Source: Paractinoplanes maris (GTDB taxonomy: Bacteria > Actinomycetota > Actinomycetes > Mycobacteriales > Micromonosporaceae). Taken from it: a stretch of 64,000 bases of DNA. Made by a program: the position numbers and the translations under genes. Under the pieces are notes generated by a model that was given only the letters and a program-made list of their open reading frames with translations, was not told where the DNA came from and did no database searches. The first letter of the stretch is position 1. Each line of letters begins with the position of its first letter. Shown here one piece after another: positions 16,601 to 24,939 of this stretch. The stretch is taken from assembly GCF_023544465.1 (NCBI RefSeq), contig NZ_JALPVL010000013.1:248001-312000 (forward strand), read 5' to 3'.

Positions 16601-19041
16601 CGGAGTGCGACGTCACCGCGCTCAGCCCGGACAAGACATACACCTTCACGGTGGTCGCCTCCAACGACGCCGGCGACAAGAATTCGCAGCCGAGCGACCC
16701 GCTTGTTCCGGGCAAGCCGCTCGCCCCGGCCAGCGTGAACGCCGAGGTCACCTCGATCCCGGGCAACGTGACTGTGACCTGGCCGGAGGCGCCGGAAGGC
16801 GTAGTGGTCACCAAGTACACGGTCGAGGCGAATTCGACCGATGGCGGAGTGAGCCGGCCGGACTGCGAGGTCACGCCGGCGGACGACTTGGAGTGCCCGT
16901 TCACCAATCTGACCACGACGGCGCACTACACCTTCACCGTCACTGGTGAGAACGATCTCGGCGACGGTGCACCGGCGACGAGCGAGTCGGTGATTCCGAA
17001 CAAGCCCAACGCTCCGGGAACCCCCACCGCTGAGATCACCGCGGTGGACACGAACGCCGGGACCGGCACGGTCAAGCTGACCTGGAAGGCTCCTCCGGCC
17101 GGTGCAGGACCCGTGGCCGGTTACACCGTCAGCGCCTATGCGGAGGGCGACCCGAACAACGCGATCACGGCCTTCGCCTGCGAAGACGTCAGCCTCCTGA
17201 CCTGTGACTTCGGTGGGCTCAGCCTCACCGAGACGTACACGTTCGTGGTGACCGCCAAGGGGATCGGCGGCGCGACGGCCGACAGCGGTGTCAGCGACGT
17301 GGTCGACATGCGTGCTCCCGAGGCGCCGGGCACCCCGACTGTCACGCTGGCCGGCGCGAACGCGGTGCGGGTCACGTGGACCGCCCCGGCCACCGGTGGT
17401 CCGGTCGTCGGCTACACGGTGACCTCGAGTCCCGCGCTCGTCACGCCCCAGAACTGCACCAACGTGTCCGGCCTGAGCTGCATCTTCACCGGCCTGACCA
17501 GCGGCGACGAGTACACCTTCGCGGTCACCTCGATCGGCACGGCCGATCGGACCGTCTCGGGGGGCAGTTCGGCCCAGCCGATCCTGGTGGGTGTGCCGGA
17601 CGCTCCGGAGCGGCCGACGGTCGTGCCTGGGAGCAGCTCCACCGCCGTGGTCGTGAGCTGGACCGCACCCAGCGCCGGCGCCGGCATCGCCGGGTACACC
17701 GTCGAGTCGGTGCCCGGACGCCACGGTTGTGCCGTCGCAGCAGGCAGCAGTGCCACCTCTTGCGCGGTCACTGGCCTCACGGCCACCGAGCCGTACCGGT
17801 TCCGGGTGCAGGCGAACGGCGTGACCGGCGCCGGGGACTCGGCGTTCAGCCCGGTTTCGGAAATGATCGTTCCGCAGGCCCCCGGCCGGCCCGGCAGCGT
17901 CGACGTGGCCGCCGGTAACCAGCAGATCGCCGTCTCCTGGGCCGCTCCTCAGTACGGGGCCGACCGGGTCGCGTCCTACCGGGCCGTGGCCACGCCGGGT
18001 GGTGCGTACTGCACGAGCACGTCCACCGAGTGTGTCATCACCGGGCTGGACAATCTGACGTCGTACCGGGTCACCGTTGTCGCCGTCGGAACCGGCGACC
18101 TCGGCACGTCGCCGGTCAGCGCGCAGTCCGCCCGGGTGCGGCCCACCGCGGGTGCGCCGTCCAGCCCGAGGGAAGTGCTTGCCACCGGCGGCAACGGCGG
18201 GGCAACCGTCACCTGGACGGCTCCGGCCTTCCTCGGCGACGGTGTGGTCGGTTATACCGTCACGGCGACACCCAGTAGCGGATCGATCGGATCGCGACTC
18301 TGCTTCACGACCGAGCTGACCTGCCCGATCTCGGGACTGACGAACGGGACGCCGTACAAAGTCACTGTGACTGCTCAGGGCCGGGCAGCCAGCGGCTACT
18401 CAGCGCCGAGCACGGCGGTCGACGTCACGCCCAGCGTGGCTCCGCAGGCGCCGACAGAGGTGCGGGCCGTCGCCGGCGCGTTGACTCTCGGGGTCTCGTG
18501 GACGGCCGGCAACGCCGGCAGCGGGGTCTCGGGCTTCACGGCCACGGCGACCGGCGGCACGTCGCCGCTGACGTGTTCCGTAGGGGCCAGCGCCTCCTCG
18601 TGCACCATCACCGGCGTCACGGCGGGTACGACATACACGGTCACCGTCGTGGCCAACGGCATCCACGGTGCGGTATCGACGCCGGGTAGCAGCGCTCCGG
18701 TCGTGGCGGTCACGGCCGTTGCCCCGGCGATGCCTTCCACAGTGCCGGCCACGGTGGGTGCCTTGACCAGTTCGGCCGGGTCGCCGGTGCGGCTGGGGGC
18801 CACGACGACAGTCTCGGGCACCGGGTTCGCCCCGAACACGGCGATCACCATCGGCATCTATCCGGGACCCCACTCGCTGGCCACCGCGGTGACCAATGCG
18901 AATGGCGCGTTCAGCGTGCCAGTGACGATCAGCGGGGTGGCCGTCGGCTCGGCCCGCACGATTGTCGCGGGTGGCCTGTACGGCAACACCGGCGTCGTCC
19001 GGTGGAAGACAGTGAGCACCACGGTGCAGCCCAGCCTCTGA
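13693..19041 (+). CDS. Secreted giant protein with 17 fibronectin type III domains
   Basis: 1782 residues from a GTG. A Sec signal peptide with basic start (RRRISRW) and an AAA cleavage region ends near residue 39. By eye there follow 17 fibronectin type III domains of about 90-105 residues joined by P-x-x-P linkers, then a C-terminal beta-sandwich domain of about 105 residues resembling IPT/Big-type folds. Sixteen of the FN3 domains carry a Cys pair 8-14 residues apart before the conserved TGL-x-x-x-x-x-Y-x-F strand; domain 7 (near 15.55-15.83 kb) lacks both. No LPXTG signal, transmembrane tail or catalytic domain is visible, so it is probably released or wall-bound noncovalently. A strong hairpin terminator follows. 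Confidence 0.9.
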   Translation: MQARAPRQRRRISRWAMTAAAVLVSAGTVLANPLPAAAALAPPENVTALPGRKQLVVNWTAPQTPGGTVTRYRVTLDNGGGTCNVNAPTNTCTFSGLTSNLEYTASVIVCPNVGNDTDCSDPSVATATARPGPPVTPAAPTVTYGSDPTKMAVTWAAPSNSSSISAYRVTPSATGLTGTCADLVIGTSCEYDNLTPGTSYSFRVTAIGVTNGTVSSGSSTLSPSSTAKIAGVPTAPGKPTLTVDDEDKVTVSWVKPVGGPTITGFTVYSLADGVTSTGCTVGANDTSCQVTNLNPAKSYTFTVKARGEVVASPSVASDPSDPVIPGMPAVPDAPGVELTAAGAATVYWDPPASGGDVDTYTVDWFSPDLGAATPTPPCEVAGDVFSCDFTGLQDGKSYQFNVTATNTAGARTSGWSAPPVISQLPAEPSKPAVSLVEGTSGAVKLTWNPGSGGGTVTNYAVTVAPQSAGALGSKDPLCGTSLTAPECEITGLTPSVEYKFTVSAVGDLGATASADSDPIIPAAPGTPDNVVAAIGATEGSVLVTWGPPIGGGPVAGYKVTATTSDSGTLPTVNPCEVGPTVFECAFSGMQATKTYQFTVVAENLVDTTSAAATPAIVPGEPGKPTGVTVTLNSPGDVTLDWTAPLGAAVDKYIITTSSTDDLTPPAVVEIAGNLLTADFTTLDSDKTYTFVVAAKNDLGTVPADATDPIVPDVVGIPADVEAELVPNTPGRIKVTWSAPTGGGTPTSYVVSSDTGNGGNAPSNEDCTVTVAPGEALSCTMLALDLDEEYAFTVQAVNVLGPGVLSDPTDALIPDAPGEPTGVTAALVTDAPGSVKVRWSAPIDRGTADSFEVTGTSPNGGTPATLCTRTASQTECTLSEGIEKDKQYRFVVTAKNAAGSSSASPTAAIVPDVPSAPTGVGVALSDAEGKATVSWTATTTGGAIDGFTVTATSADPGALPGTDCEALANETECDVTALSPDKTYTFTVVASNDAGDKNSQPSDPLVPGKPLAPASVNAEVTSIPGNVTVTWPEAPEGVVVTKYTVEANSTDGGVSRPDCEVTPADDLECPFTNLTTTAHYTFTVTGENDLGDGAPATSESVIPNKPNAPGTPTAEITAVDTNAGTGTVKLTWKAPPAGAGPVAGYTVSAYAEGDPNNAITAFACEDVSLLTCDFGGLSLTETYTFVVTAKGIGGATADSGVSDVVDMRAPEAPGTPTVTLAGANAVRVTWTAPATGGPVVGYTVTSSPALVTPQNCTNVSGLSCIFTGLTSGDEYTFAVTSIGTADRTVSGGSSAQPILVGVPDAPERPTVVPGSSSTAVVVSWTAPSAGAGIAGYTVESVPGRHGCAVAAGSSATSCAVTGLTATEPYRFRVQANGVTGAGDSAFSPVSEMIVPQAPGRPGSVDVAAGNQQIAVSWAAPQYGADRVASYRAVATPGGAYCTSTSTECVITGLDNLTSYRVTVVAVGTGDLGTSPVSAQSARVRPTAGAPSSPREVLATGGNGGATVTWTAPAFLGDGVVGYTVTATPSSGSIGSRLCFTTELTCPISGLTNGTPYKVTVTAQGRAASGYSAPSTAVDVTPSVAPQAPTEVRAVAGALTLGVSWTAGNAGSGVSGFTATATGGTSPLTCSVGASASSCTITGVTAGTTYTVTVVANGIHGAVSTPGSSAPVVAVTAVAPAMPSTVPATVGALTSSAGSPVRLGATTTVSGTGFAPNTAITIGIYPGPHSLATAVTNANGAFSVPVTISGVAVGSARTIVAGGLYGNTGVVRWKTVSTTVQPSL

Positions 19042-19062
19042 GCCGGTAGCGCCAGCACAGTC

Positions 19063-19092
19063 CGGGCCGGACGGGATCTCCCGTCCGGCCCG
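19063..19092 (+). terminator. Hairpin terminator after the FN3 gene
   Basis: A perfect 13-base stem CGGGCCGGACGGG with loop ATCT and a matching right arm, 21 bases past the stop, followed by TT and a mixed tract. Confidence 0.75.
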
Positions 19093-19192
19093 TTCCGTGT
19101 ATTCGGTGATCGCCGCACGTCAAAGGCCACCGACCGGCGGCCGGGCCGATTCCGGCATGGCGGGGCTCGCCCCGGTCGGTAATGCTGGTCTG

Positions 19193-21427
19193 GTGACCAC
19201 CCCGCAGAACCTCGACGAGCGCTTCCGCGAAGCGGTGTCGGCGTTCGCCCCGCCCAGCGACCGCCGCGCCCCCGGCGACCCCGTCCGCGACGGCTCGGCG
19301 CTCACCGGCGCCCGGGCCCTCGAGCTCTTCGACGCCCAGCTGGCCAGCCGGCACCTCGACCTCGCGGCCCGCTGGCTGCGCAGCTTCAACGAGGGCTTTT
19401 ACACCATCGGATCGTCCGGTCACGAGGGCAACGCGGCCGTCGCCGCCGCGCTGCTGCCCACCGACCCCGCCCTGCTGCACTACCGGTCGGCCGCGTTCTT
19501 CTGCGCGCGGGCCAAAAACCTGACCGACGCCGCCCGCGACGTGTTGCGCGGCGTGGTCGCCTCGGCCCGCGAGCCGATCGCCGGCGGCCGACACAAGGTT
19601 TTCGGCGGGGCCGACCTCAACATCATCCCGACCACCTCCACGGTGGCCTCCCACCTGCCCCGGGCGGTCGGGCTGGCCTTCTCGCTGTCGCGGCCGCGCC
19701 CGGACAGCCGGTGGGTGCGCGACGCGATCGCCGTGGCGTCGTTCGGCGATGCCTCGGCCAACCACGCCACGGCCACGGCGGCGCTGAACGCCGCCGGCTG
19801 GTTCGAGCACTCCGGCGTACGGCTGCCTTTGCTCCTGATCTGCGAGGACAACGGCCTGGGGATCAGCGTGCCCACGCCCGACGGATGGCTGGCGGCCATG
19901 CTCGGGTCGCGTCCCGGACTACGGTACAGCGCGGCCGACGGCTGTGATCTGGCCGCCACCTACGACGCGGCGACCGAGGCCGTGGGCTACGTGCGGCGGG
20001 AGCGCCGGCCGGCCGTGCTCCACCTGTCCACCGTACGGCTCATGGGACACGCCGGGGCGGACGCCGAGGTCGCCTACCGCTCCGCTGAGGAGATCGGCCA
20101 TGACCTGGGCCGCGACCCGCTCATCGGCACGGCCCGGCTGCTCGTCGAGGCCGGTCTGCTGGGGCCGGACGAGGTGGTCACCCGGTACGACGAGGTCGGC
20201 TGGCAGGTGCGCAAAGTGGCCGAGGAGGTGCTCGGCGAGCCCAAACTCGCCACCGTCGCCGAGATCGTCGCCCCGCTCGCCCCGCGCCGCCCGCTGCGCG
20301 CCGCCCACGAGATCACCGAGGTCGCCTCGCGCGCCCTCGGCCCCGGCGCCGCTGCCCGTTCCCGGGCCTTCGGCGGCAAGCTGCCCGAGCAGTCCGGGCC
20401 GCTCACCCTGGCCCAGACGATCAACGCGACGCTGACCGACGCGCTGGCCTACCACCCGGGCGTGCAGGTCTTCGGGGAGGACGTGGGGCGCAAGGGCGGC
20501 GTCTACGGCGTCACCAAACACCTGCAGGAGCGGTTCGGCGAGGAGCGGGTCTTCGACACCCTGCTCGACGAGACGACGATCCTGGGGCTCGCCCTGGGGG
20601 CCGGGCTCGACGGGCGGCTCCCCGTGCCCGAGATCCAATACCTGGCCTACTTGCACAACGCCGAGGACCAGCTGCGGGGCGAGGCGGCCACGATGTCGTT
20701 CTTCTCGTCCGGGGCCTACCGCAACCCGATGGTCGTGCGCGTCGCCGGGCTCGCCTACCAGCAGGCCTTCGGCGGCCACTTCCACAACGACAACTCGGTC
20801 GCTGTGCTGCGTGACATCCCCGGCCTGGTGCTGGCCGTGCCCAGCCGGCCCGGTGACGCGGCGCCGATGCTGCGGTCCTGTCTGGCCTCGGCGGCGGCCG
20901 ACGGCACGGTCTGCGTCTTCCTCGAGCCGATCGCGCTCTACCACACCCGCGACCTCTACCAGCAGGGCGACAACGAATGGCTGGCGCCGTACTCGGGCCC
21001 CGGCGCCTGGGCCGGCGAGCACGTGCCGATCGGCCGCGCCCGCACCTACCCCGTCGGCAACGCCACGGATCTGACCATCATCACGTACGGCAACGGTCTG
21101 CGCATGTCGCTGCGGGTCGCGGCCCGGCTGGCCGAGCAGGGCTACGGATCCCGAGTAGTGGACCTCCGCTGGCTGAACCCGTTGCCGGTCAACGATCTGG
21201 TCCGCGAAGCGGCCGCGACCGGCCGGGTGCTCATCGTCGACGAGACGCGCCGATCCGGCGGCGTCGGCGAAGGAGTGCTGGCGGCCCTGGTGGACGGTGG
21301 TTTCGTCGGAGCGGCCCGCCGTATCGCATCGGCCGATTCACTGATTCCGCTGGGTCCGGCAGCAGAGCATGTGCTGGTAGGGGAAGATGCCATCACACAG
21401 GGTGCCCACGCCCTGCTGGCACGGTAA
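19193..21427 (+). CDS. Fused alpha/beta E1 of a 2-oxoacid dehydrogenase
   Basis: 744 residues combining the E1-alpha and E1-beta parts of a branched-chain or related 2-oxoacid dehydrogenase. The alpha half has the TPP-binding pattern GDASANHATA...CEDNGLGISV (about residues 185-225). The beta half starts near residue 400 with LAQTINATLTDALAYHPGVQVFGEDVGRKGGV. Such fused E1 proteins are usual in actinobacteria. The GTG at 19193 is chosen because conserved sequence starts just after it; an in-frame ATG at 19157 is possible and neither has a clear ribosome site. No E2 partner is nearby, so the substrate is uncertain. Confidence 0.88.
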   Translation: MTTPQNLDERFREAVSAFAPPSDRRAPGDPVRDGSALTGARALELFDAQLASRHLDLAARWLRSFNEGFYTIGSSGHEGNAAVAAALLPTDPALLHYRSAAFFCARAKNLTDAARDVLRGVVASAREPIAGGRHKVFGGADLNIIPTTSTVASHLPRAVGLAFSLSRPRPDSRWVRDAIAVASFGDASANHATATAALNAAGWFEHSGVRLPLLLICEDNGLGISVPTPDGWLAAMLGSRPGLRYSAADGCDLAATYDAATEAVGYVRRERRPAVLHLSTVRLMGHAGADAEVAYRSAEEIGHDLGRDPLIGTARLLVEAGLLGPDEVVTRYDEVGWQVRKVAEEVLGEPKLATVAEIVAPLAPRRPLRAAHEITEVASRALGPGAAARSRAFGGKLPEQSGPLTLAQTINATLTDALAYHPGVQVFGEDVGRKGGVYGVTKHLQERFGEERVFDTLLDETTILGLALGAGLDGRLPVPEIQYLAYLHNAEDQLRGEAATMSFFSSGAYRNPMVVRVAGLAYQQAFGGHFHNDNSVAVLRDIPGLVLAVPSRPGDAAPMLRSCLASAAADGTVCVFLEPIALYHTRDLYQQGDNEWLAPYSGPGAWAGEHVPIGRARTYPVGNATDLTIITYGNGLRMSLRVAARLAEQGYGSRVVDLRWLNPLPVNDLVREAAATGRVLIVDETRRSGGVGEGVLAALVDGGFVGAARRIASADSLIPLGPAAEHVLVGEDAITQGAHALLAR

Positions 21428-21431
21428 ATTG

Positions 21432-21477
21432 CCACACACCCGGTGCGCCACTTGCGCTGGGGGCCGGGAGTGTGTGG
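21432..21477 (+). terminator. Hairpin after the fused E1 gene
   Basis: Arms CCACACAC and GTGTGTGG with an inner CCGG/CCGG pairing, four bases past the E1 stop; no U-run. Confidence 0.45.
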
Positions 21478-21525
21478 ACTACCCCAAGGTTTATCCCCGA
21501 ATCGACAGCTAGGAGGACTTAGACA

Positions 21526-21957
21526 GTGAGCGCGACCGCTGGTCAGGCCGACGGCGTACGCAGCCTGGCGGACCGGTTCGGCTTCGAGCCGAACATGGTG
21601 GTCATGGAGATGGGCTACGACGACGATGTCGACGAGGCCCTCCGTGACGCCCTGACCGAACGTGTCGGCGAGTTGGTCGACGAAGACACCGACGAGGTCG
21701 TCGACGCGGTGCTGTTGTGGTACCGCGACGGTGACGGTGACCTTTTCGAAATTCTCACCGACGCCCTGGGCCCCCTCGCCGACAACGGCGTGGTGTGGCT
21801 GCTGACCCCCAAGGCGGGCCGGGACAACCACGTCGAACCGAGCGAGATCAGCGAGTCGGCCCCCACGGCCGGCCTGCAGCAGACCTCGACGGTCAACGCG
21901 GGCAAGGACTGGACCGGTGCCCGGTTGGTTTCCCCCAGGGGCAACAAGAAGAAGTAG
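21526..21957 (+). CDS. DUF3052 family protein
   Basis: 143 residues starting at a GTG with an AGGAGG site eight bases upstream. The sequence matches the actinobacterial DUF3052 family: a conserved core with MVVMEMGYDDDVDEALRDAL and a strongly acidic middle (VDEDTDEVVDAVLLWYRDGDGDL). Function is unknown, although it is typically found near aceE and a peroxiredoxin, as here. Confidence 0.88.
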   Translation: MSATAGQADGVRSLADRFGFEPNMVVMEMGYDDDVDEALRDALTERVGELVDEDTDEVVDAVLLWYRDGDGDLFEILTDALGPLADNGVVWLLTPKAGRDNHVEPSEISESAPTAGLQQTSTVNAGKDWTGARLVSPRGNKKK

Positions 21958-22019
21958 CTCACTGCCCTCCACCACCGGTCGGCGTCCGTCAGGACGCCGA
22001 CCCGGTTAGGGTTGTGCCC

Positions 22020-22484
22020 ATGCCGCTCGCCGTCGGTGCCACAGCGCCCGAGTTCGCCCTGAAAGACCAGAACAACCAGGTCGTACGCCTGACCGACTTC
22101 CGCGGTCGCAAGGCGGTGCTGCTGGTGTTCTACCCGTTCACGTTCACGGGCACCTGCCAGGGCGAGCTGACCGAGATCCGCGACAACCAGACCGACTACC
22201 AGAACGACGCGGTCCAGGTTCTGGCGGTGAGCGTCGACTCGGTCTACGCCCACAAGGTCTGGGCGACGCAGGAGGGCTTCGACTTCCCCCTGCTGGCCGA
22301 CTTCTGGCCGCACGGCGAGGTCGCCCAGGCCTACGACGTCTTCCACACCGAAGGCGGCATGGCCAACCGAGGCACGTTCCTCATCGACCGCGACGGCGTG
22401 ATCCGCTTCGCCGAGATGCAGGGCCCGGGTGAGCCCCGAGACCAAAAAGCCTGGCGTGCCGCCCTGGACGCCCTGCCGGCCTGA
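22020..22484 (+). CDS. AhpE-type one-Cys peroxiredoxin
   Basis: 154 residues. The enzyme reduces peroxides through a peroxidatic Cys, here C46 in the motif FYPFTFTGTCQGEL; Thr at -3 and a later Arg complete the usual active site. No resolving Cys is visible, so it is of the one-Cys kind and would be reduced by mycoredoxin or mycothiol in this lineage (established for AhpE of mycobacteria). The ATG at 22020 gives the conserved start PLAVGATAPEFAL. It follows the DUF3052 gene by 62 bases. Confidence 0.9.
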   Translation: MPLAVGATAPEFALKDQNNQVVRLTDFRGRKAVLLVFYPFTFTGTCQGELTEIRDNQTDYQNDAVQVLAVSVDSVYAHKVWATQEGFDFPLLADFWPHGEVAQAYDVFHTEGGMANRGTFLIDRDGVIRFAEMQGPGEPRDQKAWRAALDALPA

Positions 22485-22599
22485 GCCTCCGCGCCGGCGG
22501 CCGATCTCCGCTGGGAGCTCACCACTCCAGGCCGGTCTCACACCTCGCGGAGGGCGAGATCGGGCAAGGTACGATGACCACTCCGGCGCAGCCGAAGCC

Positions 22600-22671
22600 G
22601 GGCGCGTAGCTCAGTGGGAGAGCACTCGCCTTACAAGCGAGGGGTCGTAGGTTCGAAACCTACCGCGCCCA
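22600..22671 (+). tRNA. tRNA-Val (anticodon TAC)
   Basis: A 72-base cloverleaf: acceptor GGGCGCG/CGCGCCC, D arm GCTC...GAGC, anticodon stem CTCGC/GCGAG with loop CTTACAA, a five-base variable loop and T arm GTAGG/CCTAC. The discriminator is A and CCA is not encoded. A possible -10 box TACGAT lies at 22570-22575. Confidence 0.95.
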
Positions 22672-23159
22672 CGAGTCGGGGCTCACTGTGTCCGCGGAGT
22701 GCGCGGACGTGTCGCCTCGTCATTCCTGCTCCGGGGGCCGAGCCCCCGGAAACCCCACGGTGCGAGTGCGCGGTGAGTGGTCCGCTCGCGGCTCGCGTCG
22801 GCCCTCGGCACCCTTGGCAATGACCGACACATGGTCGGCGCACTTTCGCCGCGCTCGCGTGCTGAGCCTCGCTTGGCCGGCGCGCTTTCGTGTCGAGCCG
22901 CGCCCTGGTCTGTGCGTTGTGCTGAGACTCGCGCTTGTTCGGGCCGCAGGCTTCGCCGTCGAGCCGTCGAGCCGTCGAGCCGTCGAGCCGTCGAGCCGTC
23001 GAGCCGTCGAGCCGTCGAGCCGTCGAATGGGGAGTGCCCTCCCTGCGCCGACGCGCTGGAATCCGCGCTGCGTCCCGGAGCGCTGAGCCACGACGGCCTT
23101 CGCTTATGGCGTTCGGAGGGCCGGCTGGTGCGCTGCCGGGCGGGCGGGATGGGCGCAGG
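22672..23159. other. Noncoding stretch with an octamer repeat
   Basis: No credible gene between the tRNA and the membrane protein. The sequence is irregular, with short GCGCG- and GAGCC-rich repeats and one clean microsatellite (22955-23026). Frames run open through it only because of the repeat. Confidence 0.6.
22955..23026. repeat. Nine exact tandem copies of an 8-base unit
   Basis: GCCGTCGA repeated nine times without error, 72 bases in all. Because 8 is not a multiple of 3, every frame reads an eight-residue cycle (EPSSRRAV on the plus strand), which explains the apparent open frames. Confidence 0.95.
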
Positions 23160-23582
23160 TCAGGACGGGAGCGGGGCGCTTTGGGGCGCGGAGGTTTGCA
23201 GGGTCTGGCGGCGTTGTAGGGCGAAGTCGAGAATCAAGGCTATGTAGATGGCGGCCACTGTGTAGCAGGCTGCGGCCTCGGCGGGCTGGATGGTGTTGTC
23301 GGCGCGGGTGTTGATCAGGATCAGAGCGGTCAGCGCGGCCAGGAAGGCGACGTTGGCGGTGTCGGTGCGGGACCAGGCGGCGCCGGGGCGGTTCATGCCT
23401 CGTAGGGCCTGCTCGCGTAGGTGCTGCAGGAGGAAGACGAAGGCGGCGGCGCCGAAGGTCACCCAGAGCCAGCCCCACGGGTCGCCGCCGGCTACGTCGG
23501 CGACTCCGTCGGTGAGGAGGGAGCCGCCGATGTAGCCGGCCAGGATGGTGCGGGCGAACTGCGGGCGGGCGGAAAGGTTCAC
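23160..23582 (-). CDS. Small membrane protein coupled to the RNA-ligase-like gene
   Basis: 140 residues with three or four hydrophobic segments (about 11-30, 37-56, 72-92, 104-126) and a polar tail. I do not recognise the family. The start is a GTG at 23582 that overlaps the upstream gene's stop in GTGA; a longer reading of the same frame is out-of-frame shadow of that gene. The four-base overlap implies coupled translation and suggests a shared function with the RNA-ligase-like protein. Confidence 0.7.
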   Translation of the reverse strand: MNLSARPQFARTILAGYIGGSLLTDGVADVAGGDPWGWLWVTFGAAAFVFLLQHLREQALRGMNRPGAAWSRTDTANVAFLAALTALILINTRADNTIQPAEAAACYTVAAIYIALILDFALQRRQTLQTSAPQSAPLPS

Positions 23583-24142
23583 ACCGTGAGTATCGCGGCC
23601 TGGGCGAAATCGCGGTGCTTGAGCTTGGCCCGGCGGCCGTCCGGGTGATGCCAGACGATGCCTTCGTACTGGGGGTGGGCCAGCAGCCAGTCGCGCAGGG
23701 CGGCGAAGTCGCGGGGCACGTCGAAGCGGTCGGCCTCGGCGTGGGCGACGAGGGCGTGACCGCGTACGCCCTCGGGGTTGCCGTTGACCTTGACCCCGAT
23801 CAGCTCGTAGGTGCCCGGCTTGAACGCGCGGCGCTCGGTGGCCAGCGCCTCGTCGTGGTAGCGGGCGTAGGCCGACTGCGCGATCGGCTCCCAGCCCACA
23901 GTCTTGCCGGTGACCTCGTCGGTCATCACGGCGCGGTAGCCCGGCGGCCGGGTGCGCGCGGGCCGCACCTCGCGCCGGGCCCACCACACGCCGTCCTCGT
24001 CGAGAAGCACGCAGGTGCCGTCGTATTTGCGGGTCGCGACTCCTTCACCGTCAAGAACCCATCGGCAGCCGGGGTGCACCTCGTCCAGCAGGCGCTTCCG
24101 GTTGTCGGGGTCCCGCAGGAACAGCGTAGGAATCTTGTTCAT
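23579..24142 (-). CDS. RNA-ligase-like nucleotidyltransferase (DUF5565/RLIG1-like)
   Basis: 187 residues forming a minimal nucleotidyltransferase core of the RNA ligase/capping superfamily. Motif I is RKYDGTC with lysine K39 as the expected AMP acceptor; motif III is TYELIGVKVNG near residues 111-121; motif IV is EGIVWHH at 160-166; motif V is AKLKHRDF at 172-179. The order and spacing fit a working enzyme. The sequence resembles what I recall of the DUF5565/RLIG1 group, which includes a human 5'-3' RNA ligase; this needs a profile search. It overlaps a membrane protein gene by four bases. Substrate unknown; repair of cleaved tRNA or mRNA is one possibility. Confidence 0.75.
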   Translation of the reverse strand: MNKIPTLFLRDPDNRKRLLDEVHPGCRWVLDGEGVATRKYDGTCVLLDEDGVWWARREVRPARTRPPGYRAVMTDEVTGKTVGWEPIAQSAYARYHDEALATERRAFKPGTYELIGVKVNGNPEGVRGHALVAHAEADRFDVPRDFAALRDWLLAHPQYEGIVWHHPDGRRAKLKHRDFAQAAILTV

Positions 24143-24190
24143 GCGCTAGATCGTCGCACCGGACTCAATCGGTTTTCGCCCGGTGTCGAG

Positions 24191-24787
24191 TCACATGCCG
24201 CCACCCCCGCAACCACCTCCGCAGCCGCCGCCGGGAGAGGAACTGCCGGGAGGGAGCGGGCCGTAGGTGTTGCGGCCGCGGATGAGGCGGCCGGTGCCTC
24301 CGGCGTGTTGCAGGCACAGGGCGCCGGGCAGGTCGTGGCACGTGCCGCGGCCGCCGCAGTCGGCCAGATAGCGGTGGCCGCCGGGGAACGCCACCTGCTG
24401 GTCGACGCGGAACAGCAGCGGCAGCGTGGCCGGTCCGCCGCCCTCGTCCTCGCGGGCCAGCTTCAACGTCTCGGCCAGCCCGGCCGGCGGGCGGTCGTCG
24501 GCGGGCGGGAACGGGCGGCCGAACGCCCGCGTGGTGAAAGCGGCGTAGTCGGTGGACTGCCGGGACAGCTCGCGCCACAGGGCGTGCGCCGCCGACGACG
24601 GCATGGCCGGGCGGGCCCGGGGGTGGCGGGCGGTCAGGCGGAACCACTGGCGGGTCGCCGACTCGATCTGGTCGAGACCGGCCTGGGACAACGTGTCGTG
24701 CTCGGACGCGAAGCGCTGGCGGACGAGCGCCGGGAAACGAAAGGTGTTGATCGCGTCGAGCCGGTGGGCGGTGCGGTGCCAGCTCAT
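24191..24787 (-). CDS. Uncharacterised protein with Gly/Cys-rich tail
   Basis: 198 residues. The middle has a conserved-looking helical region (LWRELSRQSTDYAAFTTRAFGRPFPP, reported here in part as TDYAAFTTRAFGRPF) and a C-terminal tail of Gly with spaced Cys (SPGGGCGGGCGGGG). Such tails occur in several actinobacterial protein families including TIGR04222-like membrane proteins, but no transmembrane segment is visible here. The start could also be an ATG 12 codons upstream at 24823; neither has a good ribosome site. It ends 48 bases before the RNA-ligase-like gene on the same strand. Confidence 0.6.
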   Translation of the reverse strand: MSWHRTAHRLDAINTFRFPALVRQRFASEHDTLSQAGLDQIESATRQWFRLTARHPRARPAMPSSAAHALWRELSRQSTDYAAFTTRAFGRPFPPADDRPPAGLAETLKLAREDEGGGPATLPLLFRVDQQVAFPGGHRYLADCGGRGTCHDLPGALCLQHAGGTGRLIRGRNTYGPLPPGSSSPGGGCGGGCGGGGM

Positions 24788-24939
24788 CGTCCGAGGGTGC
24801 GCCCGGCCCTCGGCAAGGGTCATCGGACGTTCGTCCGCCGGTCGTGTCGGATCACGGACCCTTGCCGCGTCACCAGCGGTGATGCTGTCACCCTGGCCTC
24901 CACACAAGCACACGTGAAGCACCGCCGGAAGGATGCCGG

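Noticed and set aside
22600..22671. tRNA-Val as the integration site of a mobile element
   Set aside because: No repeated tRNA 3' end, integrase or element genes follow; only a repeat-rich gap.
22955..23026. The octamer array as a CRISPR
   Set aside because: There are no spacers; it is a simple tandem repeat.
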